64,000 nucleotides of DNA from Chlamydomonas sphaeroides (lineage: Eukaryota > Chlorophyta > Chlorophyceae > Chlamydomonadales > Chlamydomonadaceae): the NCBI GenBank assembly GCA_001662425.1, contig BDDC01000363.1, positions 1 to 64,000 on the forward strand. The letters are read 5' to 3'. Position 1 is the stretch's first letter; every line of letters begins with the position of its first letter. The notes beneath the pieces were generated by a model that saw nothing but the letters and a program-made list of their open reading frames with translations, did no database searches and had not been told where the DNA came from. Positions 20,665 through 31,948 of the stretch are shown one piece after another. Position numbers and translations under genes: made by a program.

Positions 20665-23303
20665 CTACTTGAGCATGGCCTTGGCGATGTCACTGACGGT
20701 CTTGTTGTCGGCGCGGCCGCCGGTGCGCGCCGTGACGGCCTTCATGACCGCGCCCATGGCCTTGGGCCCCGTCAGCCCCAGCTCCGCAATCACCTGCGCC
20801 ACCACCGGGCGGGGAGGCAGGGAGGGCGCGAGGGGGCGCGGGAAAATGAGCGCTGAGTTGAGCCTCTGGTGCAACCACCGCGTCTGCCGCGGCGTACCGG
20901 TATGCCAGCCAAGAGCCGATGCCCTTGTCACCCCGGCGCAGGCACCCATCCCGCGGCGATGCCTCTACGAGTGCCCTGGCCTGCCCCCACTTTCCATGCC
21001 CACACCGGCCTGCGCCTCGGTTTGCCCGCGCACCTGCCCGGCCACCCTGCGTCGCCAGTCCTCGCGACGCACCCCTGCACCAACCCTGGCTACTGGCAGC
21101 CCCGACCCGGCCCCCGACCCGACCCAACCCGACCCTCGCTCCTCGCTCCTCGCCGCACCCTGCAGCAGCCCCACACAAACCCCAGCCCAGCGCCACGCCC
21201 ACCTGCGTCACCACCGCCTCCACCTCCTGGCGGCTTAACTGCGCCGGCAGGTAGCCCTCCAGCAGCGTCAGCTCCGTCTGCGGCACACAACAGGCACCGC
21301 GGCGTTGGGGCACTCTGGCTGCAGCGCTGCACCGCCCTCCATGCTCGCGTCACACGGCGAGCGGGTGGGACGCAGGCTGTCAGTGATCCCGCCAAGACGG
21401 GCACTCACGTAGAGCCTGGCCCTGGCGGCCCCCTATCCCAGGGGGACTCAGGGCCGCACCGTGCCGCTACCGGCCCGGCCTCGCCCCAGCTTGGCCCCAG
21501 CCCGGCAGCAGCCTCCCCACAGCCACCAGCGCCAGCTCTGCCAGCACAGGGCACCCAGCCGGGCCGCACCCCAGCCGGGCCGCGCCTTAGCTGAGCTCCT
21601 TGGCGATCACCTCCTTAACAAAACACAGAGCCTCCCGGTTGCCTATCCAAGTATCCATACATGTAGCATATCCACATGCATGTCTGGAGAGCAGGCCACC
21701 CAGGCGCCGCACCCCGGCCGGGCCGCACCTGCTCCTTGGCCACCAGGTCCTCGCGGCCGCCTGCCATGTACGAGTCGATCGAGTCCTTGCGCTGCTTGAC
21801 CATCTTCTGGACCACCTGCGGGCCCCGGGCCGCCAAGCGGGGGAGGGCACAGCCGCGCAGCAGCGGAGCGGGGTGAGGCGCCACATGGGCGGGCCCGCCT
21901 GCGTCCGCTTAGCACGGCGCCCCCCCTACCGCGCGTGCGACTGGCCCCGGCAGCACCACCGCGCACGTCAGCGCGGCCCCTGCCTCGGCAGCGCCCCTGG
22001 CGGCCCTCCCGGCTGCGCGCCGGCCTCCTCGTGGTCCGCCTGTGCGCACAGCTGCTCGGATGGCAGCGGTGCAGCTTGGACGCATGCGCTCCACGGCATC
22101 GTGTCGCGTCTCGCCGACAACCCGTCCCCGCCTCCCACGCACCTGCCAAGCACCTCCCACCTCCCGCAGCCCCCGTGCCCACCTTGATGACCTCGTCATC
22201 GCTCATGGTGCCGCCGCTCTCGCGCAGCTCGATCTCGCGCTGCTTGATGGCCGCGTTCAGGAAGCGGATCGCGTCCAGCCGCGCCTGCGGTGCGGGGGAG
22301 CGGGGTGCGGTGGGGAGGAGCGGGGTGCGGGGTGCTGGCATGTGTGGGCGCACTGGCTCCTGCCCCCCTTGCTGGCTCCTGCCCCCCTAGCGGGCTCCTG
22401 TCCGCCTAGCGGGCTCCTGCCCCTGCGGCACCCCGCATCCGACTGGGCATGCGCGGGAGCGCGGGCGGACTGCCGGGGCGCAGAGCGCTGGGCGCGTGGG
22501 ACCACGTGGGACCACGCCCACGTGCGCACACGTGCGCCCACGTGCGCGCCAACGCAGCGGCTGGCCTGGGCCGCGCTGTCGCCAGGATCCAGCCGCGTAG
22601 CGCGCGGGCTGGCAGTGGGGAGGCATGCTAGCCGGCGCTAGGGGGGGCGAGCTCGGAGCCGCTTGCGGGCCCCAGCGGCACTTGCCACCCGGGGCGCTGG
22701 GCGCTAGGCGCTGGGGCGCTGGGGCGCTGGCAGCGGCAGCAAGTAACGGGCACTTGGGCAGGCGTTGGCAGGTGTTGGGTGGGCGCTGGCAGGCGCTGGC
22801 TTGGCGGCCCAAGCGCAGGGCGGGGCGCACCGCGTCCTTGGCCTTCATGGCTTCCTTCATGTCGGACTTGAGCCGGTCCACCAGGCTGCCACCTCCCCCT
22901 GGTGGGCGAGTAAGATTGGTGTTTTTGTGGCAGGGGTTGGCACTGGTGTTGCGTATCAGGGGAGCGCGGTCGGGGCGCTCGAGGAAGCCATGTAGATGGG
23001 CGCTTGCCCAGGCTGCACGACACGGGTGCGGCGGCGGCACCGGCCATAGCGTGGGTGGGTGCACAACCGGGGCATATGGGGGCACTCCGCACCTGCGCCT
23101 GGCGCAGCGGCCGCGGCGGCCGCGAAGCCACGCTGTGGGCGTGACGCCAGGTGTGCGGGTGCGGGCAGGGCGGGGCCGGCCGTCAGCGGCTGCGCGCGCC
23201 GCAGAGGAGCCACATGCGCTTCCAGCGACGAGGCCGTCAGTTGGCGTAGCCTAGACGCAAGGCGCGAGGCGCGCGCAGACATAGTGGAGGTGCGTGCGAG
23301 CAT
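20665..23303 (-). CDS. Organellar GatB/YqeY-domain protein
   Basis: ATG at 23303 opens an Arg/Ala/Ser-rich presequence (MLARTSTMSARASRLASR ... RPQRGFAAAAAAAPG) without acidic residues at its start, typical of a mitochondrial or chloroplast transit peptide. Later exons: about 22898-22830 (SLVDRLKSDMKEAMKAKDA), about 22288-22184 (ARLDAIRFLNAAIKQREIEL, SGGTMSDDEVIK), about 21816-21730 (VVQKMVKQRKDSIDSYMAGG, REDLVAKEQ), about 21278-21203 (TELTLLEGYLPAQLSRQEVE) and about 20793-20665 (GLTGPKAMGAVMKAVTARTG, DNKTVSDIAKAMLK, TAG). This is the full YqeY order: an N-terminal K-rich helix, LRxLxxAIK, a helix with QR.DSI..Y..GGR.DL...E..E, LPxQLS..E, then GxMGxVMxxVxxxxxGxAdgkxVs. YqeY resembles the C-terminal domain of the GatB amidotransferase subunit; its own role is poorly defined. 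About 225 residues. Confidence 0.88.
22352..22430 (-). repeat. Intronic 19-20 bp tandem repeat
   Basis: Four copies of a GGCTCCTGCCCCCCTAGC-like unit in the intron upstream (minus sense) of the LRxLxxAIK exon of the YqeY gene. Confidence 0.7.
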
Positions 23304-23614
23304 TGTTGTCGACGTGAGCACAGAATCGCTGGGGCGGCGTATGCGGCCTTTATGTATTGGTATGCAATATGGGGAAGCGTCGCGCCTTCATGGAGTATCA
23401 CGCCGTGCTAAGATCGGGAAAGCAGCGTGGAAGGCTGGAAGCCCGACGTCGTCAGGAAGCAACGCGACAAACCCCGTGACCCGACAGCACAAAGCTCACA
23501 CTCAATCCTATTGACTGGTTCCCGGCTGTTCGAGAAGTCTTTCGTAGCGGCATCGACAGCCAGCGTTCGCAAGCTTTTTCTATACCTGCCTGCGCGCAGC
23601 CCAAGCTCCCCCCA
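23304..23614. promoter_or_regulatory. 311-bp bidirectional promoter region
   Basis: The YqeY gene (minus) and the small unknown gene (plus) start only 311 bp apart, head to head. The interval is AT-richer than the flanking coding DNA (for example GCAATATGGGGAAGCG). It must contain both promoters and both 5' UTRs unless either gene has an upstream exon elsewhere. Confidence 0.55.
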
Positions 23615-24800
23615 ATGGACTTGTTAGGCGCCTACAGCGACTCGGAAGGCGACGACAAAGCCAACGACAGCTCCAACCTGCCGGACGAAGCGGGGAATTT
23701 GGGGGCCCCTCCGCCCCGGCCGGCTGTCCGCAACGCAGCGCCCGACCCTGAGCCCCAGCCGCCCCCGCCCAAGCTCTTCAACCCCTTCGCCAGCGAGGAA
23801 GCCGGCGCAGGCGCAGTGCAAGCCGGGTACGCGCGCCCCTGCTGCTCCACCCCATCGCCCTGCTGCCCCTGCGGCCTGCTCGCCCACCGCCCCTCGGGCC
23901 CCTCCCCTCCTCACCTGTCGCCCCGCCGCAGCGCCTCGCCCTCCTCCGGCGGCACCAAGCGGGCCCACGTCCAGGTCACGGGCGCCGGCCTGAGCCAGCA
24001 GCCGGCGCCGCTCAAGGCTTCGCGCACCTCGCCCGCCGGGCCCAGCGCGGCCGGGCCCAAGCCCGCGTTCAACACGCACCTAGTGCCGCCGCAGCTGCGG
24101 CAGGGCAGGTGCGCATTGGTGCAGCAGCGCCTGCTGGCGTTGGGCTAGGGTGGTGGGGCCTCGGGAGGGGCGCGGCACGTACGATGCCAGCATAGCGCCG
24201 CCGCAGCTGCGGCAGGGCAGGTGCGGCCGGGGCGGGGCGAGGCGGCACCGGCTGCTGCTGTTGCCGCGGGGGCAGGAGGGAGCGCCCGGGAGGGGCGCGG
24301 CAGGGCGGCATGCGGACTGGCTCCCCACCCCCGACACGCCGTGGCCGCTGGACCCCACTGGCTGCTTGACGGCTGGCGGCCGCTGCGGGGGCGCCTGCCG
24401 GGGCTGGTGGAACGGGTGGCCGTCCAGGACCGACGAGGAAGGGGGAGGGCTCGCCTGGCAGCGTGCGGCCCTGGCCTGACCCGGCCCTAGCTGCCAGCGC
24501 CCGAGCGGCCGCAGCATCCGTTGCCCGACCTCTCAGCCACTCCTCTCAGCCACGTGTTCGTGCTGGTCGGCCCCCTGTCGCTGCCCGGCGCACAGCCGCC
24601 GCCGCCTGCCGGCTCCAGGGCCAACAACGCCGCACGTTGGTCCCGGGCCCTACCTCGCTCTCCCCCTTCCTCCCCTTTTCTCCCCTTTGACCTTCCCTTA
24701 CAGGGCCAACATCGCCACAGAGGACACCGACAAGCTCTTCACAAAGGGCAGCCTGGCGCAGCAGGCCAGGCAGGCGGCCAGGGGGCCCGCCAAGGAGTAG
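23615..24800 (+). CDS. Small acidic Pro-rich protein, family unrecognised
   Basis: Three exons: 23615-about 23827 (MDLLGAYSDSEGDDKANDSS, ending in KLFNPFASEEAGAG), about 23932-24109 (TKRAHVQVTGAGLSQQ through TPLVPPQL-like HLVPPQLRQGR) and 24713-24800 (ANIATEDTDKLFTKGSLAQQ, ending AARGPAKE and TAG). About 160 residues, mostly disordered, with an acidic N-terminus (YSDSEGDD) and a C-terminal patch LVPPQLR..RANIATEDTDKLF. That patch resembles a short conserved motif (LxPPQL...NxxTED) that I associate with small eukaryotic nuclear proteins, but I cannot name the family. The acidic SDSE motif could be a CK2 site. The end of exon 2 is duplicated in the following intron. Confidence 0.65.
24193..24225 (+). 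repeat. Duplicate of exon end plus donor site (decoy)
   Basis: The 33 bp at 24193-24225 repeat 24081-24113 with one mismatch. The source covers the last codons of exon 2 (PPQLRQGR) and its donor (CAG|GTGCG). The copy lies 112 bp downstream in the intron and keeps an intact GT donor. Confidence 0.85.
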
Positions 24801-25503
24801 CGCTGTGGGGCGGTGGGGGGGGCACGGCGGGGTGGGGCGGGACCGGAGCAGCACGGCCGCGGCGAGGGTGAGAGCAATAGGAGCGAGGGCGGCGGGGGCA
24901 CGATGGGGAAGGGGGAAGGGCGAGGAGCGGGGGCGCGATGGTGGAGGGGGCGTGTGGGCGTGGGAGCAGCGAGCCGAGGTTCGTGGGTGGCGGAGGCGGG
25001 GAAGCGCGACAGGGGCTGAGGGCCCGCTTTCTTGTGAGGGCGGGCGGCGTGCACGTCGCTGTGCTTCCTGTAGGGCTACACTGTCGCGAGCAAGCCTTGC
25101 ATCTGCAACGTCAATGGATCGATTTGAATGCAACTTGCAGGCCTGCCGCATCGATACTCGCGCCGGTCCGCGAACCTCGCGCGCGACCCACGGGTCGGCG
25201 CTTGCTTGGGGAAGGCAATCGCCCCTCGGACGCAGAATCCCTCCTAGCGGGCTCTGTCGCTCTGTCGCACGCCAGAAGCACGTTATTGTTTCTTAGGGCT
25301 CGCGGATGCGGCGAGCAGCGGACGTCGTTCTCAGCCGGCAGCCCTCGGCTCCCAGCTCGCCGCCGCGCTCGCACACTGCCCAAGCCAGCAGCAGCGGCGC
25401 CAGCAGCGCCTTTAGCACGCCCAGCCGCGGCGCCCACGCGCAAGCGCATACGCAGGTTTGTGTGCAGGGCCACAGCCCGCTGCGGCCGCGCGGCGGCCAC
25501 ACG
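24801..25503. other. Intergenic: 3' UTR and GT32 promoter
   Basis: About 700 bp. The left half is G-rich (runs of GGGG at 24815-24960). The right half stays open in frame with the GT32 start from an ATG at 25306, so an extended N-terminus is possible but would bury the signal anchor 66 residues in. No separate gene seen. Confidence 0.5.
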
Positions 25504-28500
25504 ATGATGATGGCTCCGGGCGCTGCGCGGCGGCGCACGGTCGCGCTGGGCGCCCTGCTGACGCTGCTGGCGGCGGCGGCGATGCTGGCGGCGGCGGTGC
25601 GGCAGCGCAGTGGCGCGGCGCCGTCGCTGCAGCGGCTCACGTTCCGGCACCGGCTGGCGGGTGGGCCACGGCGGCGAGCTGCGTGGCGGCAGCGGATGTC
25701 AAGGGGGCAGAGGCGGGCAGCGGGGCAGGGTCGGACGGCGGCAGGGGAGCCTACCCGCCACAGGGGCCCACCAGCAACGGGTGTGCATGGGCGGTGGCAG
25801 CTGATCACGCTGTATCCGGAGCGAACTGCGTCCTCGCTCTGTCAGCACCCGCCGTGCGGCATGCTGCTGCAGGGCTCATTCAGTGGCTGCGCACTCAGTG
25901 GAGCACGCTGTGTCGCTTGCCCTGCCCTGCCCGCAGAGTTCGCCAGCGGCGGCGGCGGCGACGGCGGCCGCTCGGTGGTGTTGAGGCCTGCGGCCGACCC
26001 GGCCGCGACGGGCGGTGGCGCAGCTTGGGAAGTGGTGGACCCTGGGGACACGGACAGAGTAGCTGATGGCAGCGGCGGCATAGCGAGTGTGGGCGGCGGC
26101 AGCGGCGCCGCCAAGCCCCCGGCGGCGGCGGCGGCACCGACCAGCGGCGGTGGCCTGGGCCGAAGAGCTGGCGGCGGCGGCGGCGCTGCAAGCAAGCCGG
26201 TGGCGGCGGCGCCGTCGGCCGCCAACCTGCCGGCGAAGGCGTTCCTGGTGGAGGCCCAGCCGCGGGGCGGCGGCGCCGCCGAGGCCCCGACGGCGGTACA
26301 CCAGGACGCAGGCGAACAGGACGCGCGGCCGGATCGCGCCGCTGACGGCGCCGTCAAGGCGGCCGTCGATGCCGCCGCCGACGTCACCGCCGACGAGCGT
26401 GTGGCCGAGGTGGCGTCGCCGCGGGCTGCTGGTGCCGTCAGCGGCGGCGGCCAGACCCGGCCGGTGGCGGCGGCGGAGGGGTCCGCTGCAGGCTCCGCTG
26501 GCGGCGGTCCAGGCGGTGGGCTGGTGCTGCGGGCTCAGCCCGCGGTGGGCCAGGCACAGCCGCTGGCGGGCCAGGGCCAGGCGCAGGTCGATGTGCAGCC
26601 TCCAGGGCAGAAGCAGCAGCAGCAGCAGCAGCAGCAGCAGGCTACCGGGACGGTGGACACGGCGACTGCTGCAGGCAGCCAGCCGACGGCCACCAGCGGC
26701 AGCGGCGGCGGCAACCCCGGAGGCACCAGCGGCGCCGGCGGCGGCCGCATCAGCCACGTTGCGGCGCGCAGCGCAACTACCAGCCCCGGCCCCGGCGCTG
26801 CCAAGCCTGGCGGCCCGATGCCGCGCCTCGCGGGCTCTGGCGGTGGCGGTCAGGGCGGTGCGGCGGGGGCTGCGCTCGTGCCGCTTGGCGGCGCCTCGGG
26901 GGCCGGGGCTGCCTCGCCGGGCTCCACCCCGACCGCGATGCAGCTGGCGCGGCAGGCCCTGGCCGTGCACCAGGGCGCCGGCATACCGCGCATCATCCAC
27001 CAGGTGAGGCCGAGGGCCTGCTGGGCGCTGGTCGTGGTGGGCCTGGGCCCTGGTCGTGGTGGCGCCTCGTGGCCCTTGTGGTGACGTCTCGTGCAGGTCG
27101 CTGTGGGGCTGCTGGCAGGGCTGGGAGGGGCACAACGCATCAGCGCCGTTGGGGCTGCGGCGCTCGCACCACCGGCGCCAGGGGCTTGAACTGCGGCGTG
27201 GGCGCGGGCGGCACCCTCGCTCTCCAGCCTCCATGACTCCCGGACTCCCGCCCATGCCGTACGCTGCCGTGCATTCAGATGTACGGACTGTACGAGGCGG
27301 CGGCGCACGAGGTGGCGGCGGCCGAGGCCGCGGCGGCGGCCGCCGACGCCGGGTCGTCCCCCAGCCCCGCCGACGCCGACGCCGGCACGCAGGCGGCGCT
27401 GGCGGCTGCGGGGGCCCGGCTGCTGCGCGAGTGGCGGGGCGGGCCCGAGGCCTCGCTGCGCTCTTGGCGCACGCTCAACCCGGGGCACACGCACATCCTG
27501 TGGGGCCCGCGGGACGTGCAGGAGCTGGTCGACACCATGTTCCCCGCCTTCTCGGCCGCGTTCAAGTGCGATGGTGCCCATCATACCGTCAAGCATCTGA
27601 GCGTTCATCATGCAAATGTCCTTTACGCGGCAGGCGCTGTGCTGATGATTGTCCCCTGTGCGGCTGCCAGTGCTGCTGTGACTGCGGCTGTGGCTGCGGC
27701 TTGACATTCATTTCCTTCCTCATCCTTCCCCTCCTGAGCACAGGTCCTTCGCTCGGCTGCCAGTGCTGCGTGCCGACCTGGCCCGCTACCTGGTGGTGGC
27801 TGCCTTCGGGGGAGTGTACGCGGACACCGACACCATGGCGCTGAGGCCCGTGGACGACTGGACACGGGAGCTGGTGCGGCTTGGGGGACGAGGGGGACGA
27901 GGGGGACGAGGGGGCTGAAGGGCCCGTTGCAGAGGCGAGGGGCCAAGGAAAGGCGCGCGTGGCCCTGCCGCCGTTCTCGTTGCCTCGCTTACTCAGCCTG
28001 AGCAGCCTGCCAGCCCGCAGCCCAGCACGCCGCAGGCAACCTCCCTCTTCCCCTGCCTCTTCCCCCGGCCCCCTTCCTCCCATCGGCTGTAGGAGCCGGG
28101 CAACGTGAGCGCCATCGTGGGGGTGGAGGCGGACGCGGGAGACATCGCCGAGTGGTGGCGCTACTGGGGGCGGCAGCTGCAGTTCTGCCAGTGGACCTTT
28201 GCGGCGGCGCCCGGCCACCCGCTACTGGCGCACGTGGTGTTCAGGTGGGGGGATGGGCAGGGAGGGGAGGGGAGGGCGGGGGGAGGGGATGAGGGGGCAG
28301 GAAGGATTAGGGTGCGTGTAGGTGTGATGGAGGGGGACCAGGGCCGCCACACGCTGCAGCCGCGCATGTGGTGCTCAGGTGGGGTCAGGGCGGAAGCGGC
28401 GGAAGGGAAGGCGAGCAGCAGGAGGAAGGCCAAGCATACGGGTCCGGTGAGGCCACGGCAGGGGCTCTGCAAGCCTGCACCAGCGAGACTCTGACCGCCA

Positions 28501-29090
28501 CCCTCCCTGACGTGCTCTCCCGCACGCCACCCCCGGGCCCCAGGATCTCCAAGCTGCTGTCTGCTGTGGTGGTGGAGGAGCTGGTGTCGGATGACGTCAT
28601 CCACGTAACGGGGCCCAGCGTCATGACGGACGCGGTGGACGACTTCCTGGCCAGCCAGGTGGGGGCGAGGGGGGAAAGGGGGGGAAGGGGAAGGGACTTC
28701 CAAGGGGGCGTGCGTAGAGCAGGGGGGGCGTGCGTAGAGCAGGGCGAAGGAGCAAGGACCATGCGAGAGGGTGGGCCGTTATTTGGTGGCGCCCTCGGCT
28801 CAGTTCAGGAAGCTTCCCGACCCCGTTGTTGCCCTGTCCCGTGCCGTGTCCCCTCATCTCCCGCGCGCCAGGGCCGCAATTGGACTGAGTTCCGTGGCCT
28901 CACAGCCCCCGTGCTGGTGGGCGACCTGGCGGTGCTGCCCATCACAGCTTTCAGCCCTGGCGTGGGGCACATGAACGCCGGAGGGCTGTCGCACCCGCAG
29001 GCGCGCGTGCAGCACCTCTTTGGCGGAAGCTGGCGGAAGCAGGGTGGCGGCACGGGGGGCCCGGGTCAGGAGCACAAGGGCGGCGGGTAG
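25504..29090 (+). CDS. GT32-like glycosyltransferase, type II membrane protein
   Basis: ATG at 25504 gives a short basic cytosolic tail and a single hydrophobic span (TVALGALLTLLAAAAMLAAA), a Golgi/ER signal anchor. A stem of about 350 residues, very Gly/Ala/Pro-rich with a Q9 tract (QKQQQQQQQQQ), follows in exon about 25937-27003. The catalytic part begins IPRIIHQMYGLYEAA, then RSWRTLNPGHTHILWG, PVLRADLARYLVVAAFGGVY and ADTDTMALRPVDDW. This is the OCH1/GT32 pattern: IPxIIHQ, NPxxxxxLW, ADLxRYxxxxxxGGVYxDxD, with the DTD metal/sugar-nucleotide motif intact. Later exons: about 28095-28243 (SAIVGVEADAGDIAEWW, FCQWTFAAAPGHPLLAHVVF), 28544-28658 (VTGPSVMTDAVDDF), 28872-29090 (FRGLTAPVLVGDLAVLP). 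Likely a lumenal hexosyltransferase; donor and acceptor unknown. The 25661-25936 stretch is also open but reads like intron. Confidence 0.8.
27883..27919 (+). repeat. Intronic 10-bp tandem repeat GGGGGACGAG
   Basis: Three to four copies directly after the DTD-motif exon of the GT32-like gene; simple expansion in the intron. Confidence 0.7.
28362..28384 (+). repeat. Duplicate of exon end plus donor site (decoy)
   Basis: This 23-bp sequence repeats 28228-28250 with two mismatches. The original spans the end of a GT32 exon (AHVVFR) and its donor (CAG|GTGGGG). The copy sits about 134 bp into the intron with an intact donor, and weaker similarity extends upstream to the preceding GGCC.CC. Confidence 0.75.
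28704..28745 (+). repeat. Intronic 20-bp direct repeat
   Basis: Two copies of a GGGGGCGTGCGTAGAGCAGG-type unit in the last intron of the GT32-like gene. Confidence 0.7.
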
Positions 29091-29902
29091 CGGGTGCGGC
29101 GTGCTGCAGCCATGCAGGTAGGGTCAGGAGGGGTCAGGCGAGTTGTTGGGGCGTTGCATGCAGCGAGCTTGGAATGCAGCGACCAGCACAAGTTGAATGT
29201 GAATTGGAGTCCATCGCTAGGAGGTAGAAGTCGTGGCAGGCCGCAATTAGCGCAGGAGACAGATGGGGTAACGGCGATACCGCGATTGTGTTTGTGGCAT
29301 GTGTCAATGGTTCTGTCGGTTAGAGCTGCTGCAAGGCAGACACAGACTACACCTAACAATATGAATGCGCTACACAAAGGCTCGCGGGCTGCAAGCCGCT
29401 CGCTCGCCGCAGCGCTCGCTGCATGCCCATCATCATCGCTGCTCAGCTTCGCCGACCGCCCTGACCAAGCGACCGAAGAGCCAGCATGCAGTAGCGCTAG
29501 CAACCCGCCTGCGCAATGTCGCTGCCCAGGGCCGCGACCGTCAGCCTCTCCGCCTCCATCCAGCGCCATCCCCACACGCCTGCTCTGGACGCCCGCCGCC
29601 CGCGGCAGCCTGGGACCCCCCCGCTGCCTCCACACCAGCTCGCTCACCGCCAGCGCCGGTCCCACATCCAGCTCCGGACGACCACAGGAGGCCGGCGGCG
29701 CCGTGGCACCGGCCCACCCTCCACGGCCCGCCTCGATGCTACTAGCGCCGCTGCTCGAGGCCCGCCCCATGGCCATCTCCCAGGTACCTACACCGCCCGC
29801 ACCAACACATCATGCTGCTCACCTGCACCCCGCGTGAACCGCCGCCCTCACAACTGCTCTCTGCCCAGGGCCGCAGAGCCGTGCTCGTGCTGACCCTCTC
29901 CC
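29091..29902. other. Intergenic: GT32 3' UTR and SET-gene promoter
   Basis: About 810 bp; 29160-29380 is AT-richer. Open frames here (for example 29365-29745) are Pro/Arg/Ser-rich with no domain. A 5' non-coding or short coding exon of the SET gene could lie here, but none is supported, because the coding frame at 29903 is closed by a TGA at 29891-29893. Confidence 0.45.
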
Positions 29903-31948
29903 ATGCACCCCACGCACCACGCAACGCCGGCGCAGCTGCCCGGCCGCGGCCGCGGCTGTGTGGCCACCCGCGCCATCCCCGCCGGCGAGCTGGTGCACGC
30001 CGAGGCGCCGCTGCTGGCGTACCCCGCGGCGGAGGCGAGGCACACGGTGGGCGGCGACCCGCGCGGCGGCCGGCCTGTGCTAGGCCCCGTGACAGGGGCT
30101 GGGCGCTGGCGCGCCTGCACCTGCACCTCAGCCGTGACGTGACCCCGTGGCTCTGGGCACGGCGATCATGGCCTGAGTTCAAATGGGCTCAATGCAAGGC
30201 CTTGCTGCCTGTCCCAATGCAGGTGTGCTACTCCTGCCTGGCCGCCATGTACCCGGGCAGCAGCGGAGCCGGCGGCGGCGGCCCCGTGCGGCACAGCGCC
30301 AGTGGCCGCCGCTTCTGCTGCGAAGCCTGCCGCGCCGCTGCGCTGCGCGACTTCCACGCGGCTGAGACCGCCGCCTGGCGCGCCTCGGCGGCGGCGGCGG
30401 CGGCTGCCGCCGGGCCCAGCAGCAGCGGCGTCGCTGCAACCGGCGGCGGCGGTGGCGGCGGCGCACTTGAGCGGCTGTACGAAGAGTGCCGTACGCAGGG
30501 CGAGCGGTTCCCGCTTATGGCCGCCCGACTGGCGTTCATGGACGTGTCACGGGCCGTACGGCAGCACCTGCACGGCGGTACGGCGAATCCCGAGGCGCCG
30601 CCTCCGCCGCTGTCGCCCGACCGGCCCTCCGGCGGCGACGCGCTCGCCTCCATCCACGTGCTGTGTTTCGCCCGCCTTGCGCCCCCCTACCCCGAGCCCT
30701 GGGTGGCGCAGCACGGGCTGCTGGACGCCAGCCTGAGGGCGCTGGCGGCGGATGACACCGCGCTGGCGGCGCTGGCGGCGGCGCTGGGGCCCGCGTCAGG
30801 TGCGGCGGCGGCCGCGGAGCGTCAGCGGCAGCGGCAGCTCACGACAGCCAGGAGGGCGTCCCTGTGTTGGCCGCCTGCGTGTGCTGGGTTTCGTGGTGGA
30901 CGATACGGGATGTTGTCGCTGTAATCGGGACCGAGGCCCTGGGCTCGGGCCGCAGACCGTGTGCACCGACCGGCGGCCTCCGTTGTCGGCCCACCGCTGC
31001 CCGGCTGCTGCAGGGTCACGCGCGGACGGCGGCGCCTCCGGCCTGGCGGCGGTGGTGTCGTCGGCCGCCGACCGGCTGGACGTGGGCTGGTTCGTGGGCG
31101 TGCTGGCGCGGCTGCACCTCAACGTGTTCCAGGTGAGGCGGGAGGGGCGCGAGGGGTTGGGGCATGGGATGGCGGCAGCGCGAGGGCGGGTGCTATGCAG
31201 CCGTGACGGTCTGGCACCCGCACCCGCACCCACACGCCACACGCCGCACGCCGCACCCACACCCACACCTGCCTCCCGCCGCGCCCCCAGGTTCACAACC
31301 CGCTGCCGGGGGCAGACCCCGCCGACCTGGCGGCCGCGGCCTCGGCGCTGGTGTCGGGCTCTGCGGGCGGAGCGAGCTCGGGCTCCGGTGAGCATGCCGG
31401 GCTGCCGTGCAGCAGCGGCACAGCGACCACCACGGCGGCACACCTCGGCGCCTCTGCCGGGGCCCTCCGCTGCCCCGGTCCCGATGTCAGCCCGCTCCCT
31501 CCACTCCCCTCCGCTGCTTGCCTTCGTGATCTTATCCGTTGATCTGCTCCGTCCACGTTCCCCCGACTCCACGTCTTGCCGCCCCGCAGCCGCCTACTTG
31601 CTGGCCTCCATGCCCCTCCCGTAAACCGCCTTCCAACCCCAACCCCTCCTCTCCGCAGCCGCCTACCTGCTGGCATCGATGCTCAACCACTCGTGCGACC
31701 CGAACCTGGACCTGCACTTCCCGGCCGCCGACGCCGCAGCCGCCTTCACCGCCGCGCGCGACATCGCGCCCGGCGAGGAGCTCAGCGTGTCGTACCTGGA
31801 CGTGTCCCTGCCGTACAGTGTACGACAGCAGCACCTGGCGTGGTCGTACGGGTTCGACTGCGGCTGCGGGCGGTGCGTGGAGGAGGGGCGCGAGGCGGCA
31901 GCGGCTGCGGAGGCGGGGCGCAGCGGGCCGGGGGCGAGGCAGGGGTAG
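29903..31948 (+). CDS. SMYD-like SET-domain protein
   Basis: Probable protein-lysine methyltransferase. The start at 29903 is the only ATG in frame before the SET N-motif GRGRGCVATRAIPAGELVHA. Exons: 29903-30046, 30223-30799, about 31013-31132, about 31291-31388, 31658-31948. After the N-motif comes a reduced MYND-like finger (CYSCLAAMYPG ... GRRFCCEACRAAALRDFHAA) inserted in the SET domain as in SMYD proteins, then DVGWFVGVLARLHLNVFQ. The catalytic C-half reads YLLASMLNHSCDPNLDLHFP (NHSCxPN intact), RDIAPGEELSVSYLDVSLPY and the post-SET Cys cluster YGFDCGCGRCVEEG. Gly/Ala low-complexity loops interrupt the middle. The substrate could be histone or non-histone. The start of the last exon is duplicated 69 bp upstream. 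Confidence 0.82.
31582..31613 (+). repeat. Duplicate of acceptor site plus exon start (decoy)
   Basis: The 32 bp at 31582-31613 repeat 31651-31682 at 28 of 32 positions. The real copy is the CCGCAG acceptor plus the start of the last SET exon (AAYLLASML). The upstream copy keeps the CAG acceptor and encodes AAYLLASMPLP before a TAA, so its use would remove NHSCxPN and the post-SET region. Confidence 0.8.

Noticed and set aside
21587..21660. Short minus-strand reading CFVKEVIAKELS in a YqeY intron as an extra exon
   Set aside because: It ends in a stop between two conserved YqeY exons that join well without it.
25661..25936. Open frame joining GT32 exons 1 and 2, read as coding
   Set aside because: Flanked by good GT and AG sites, and the encoded stretch lacks both the low-complexity style of the stem and any conserved motif; treated as an intron, though retention is possible.
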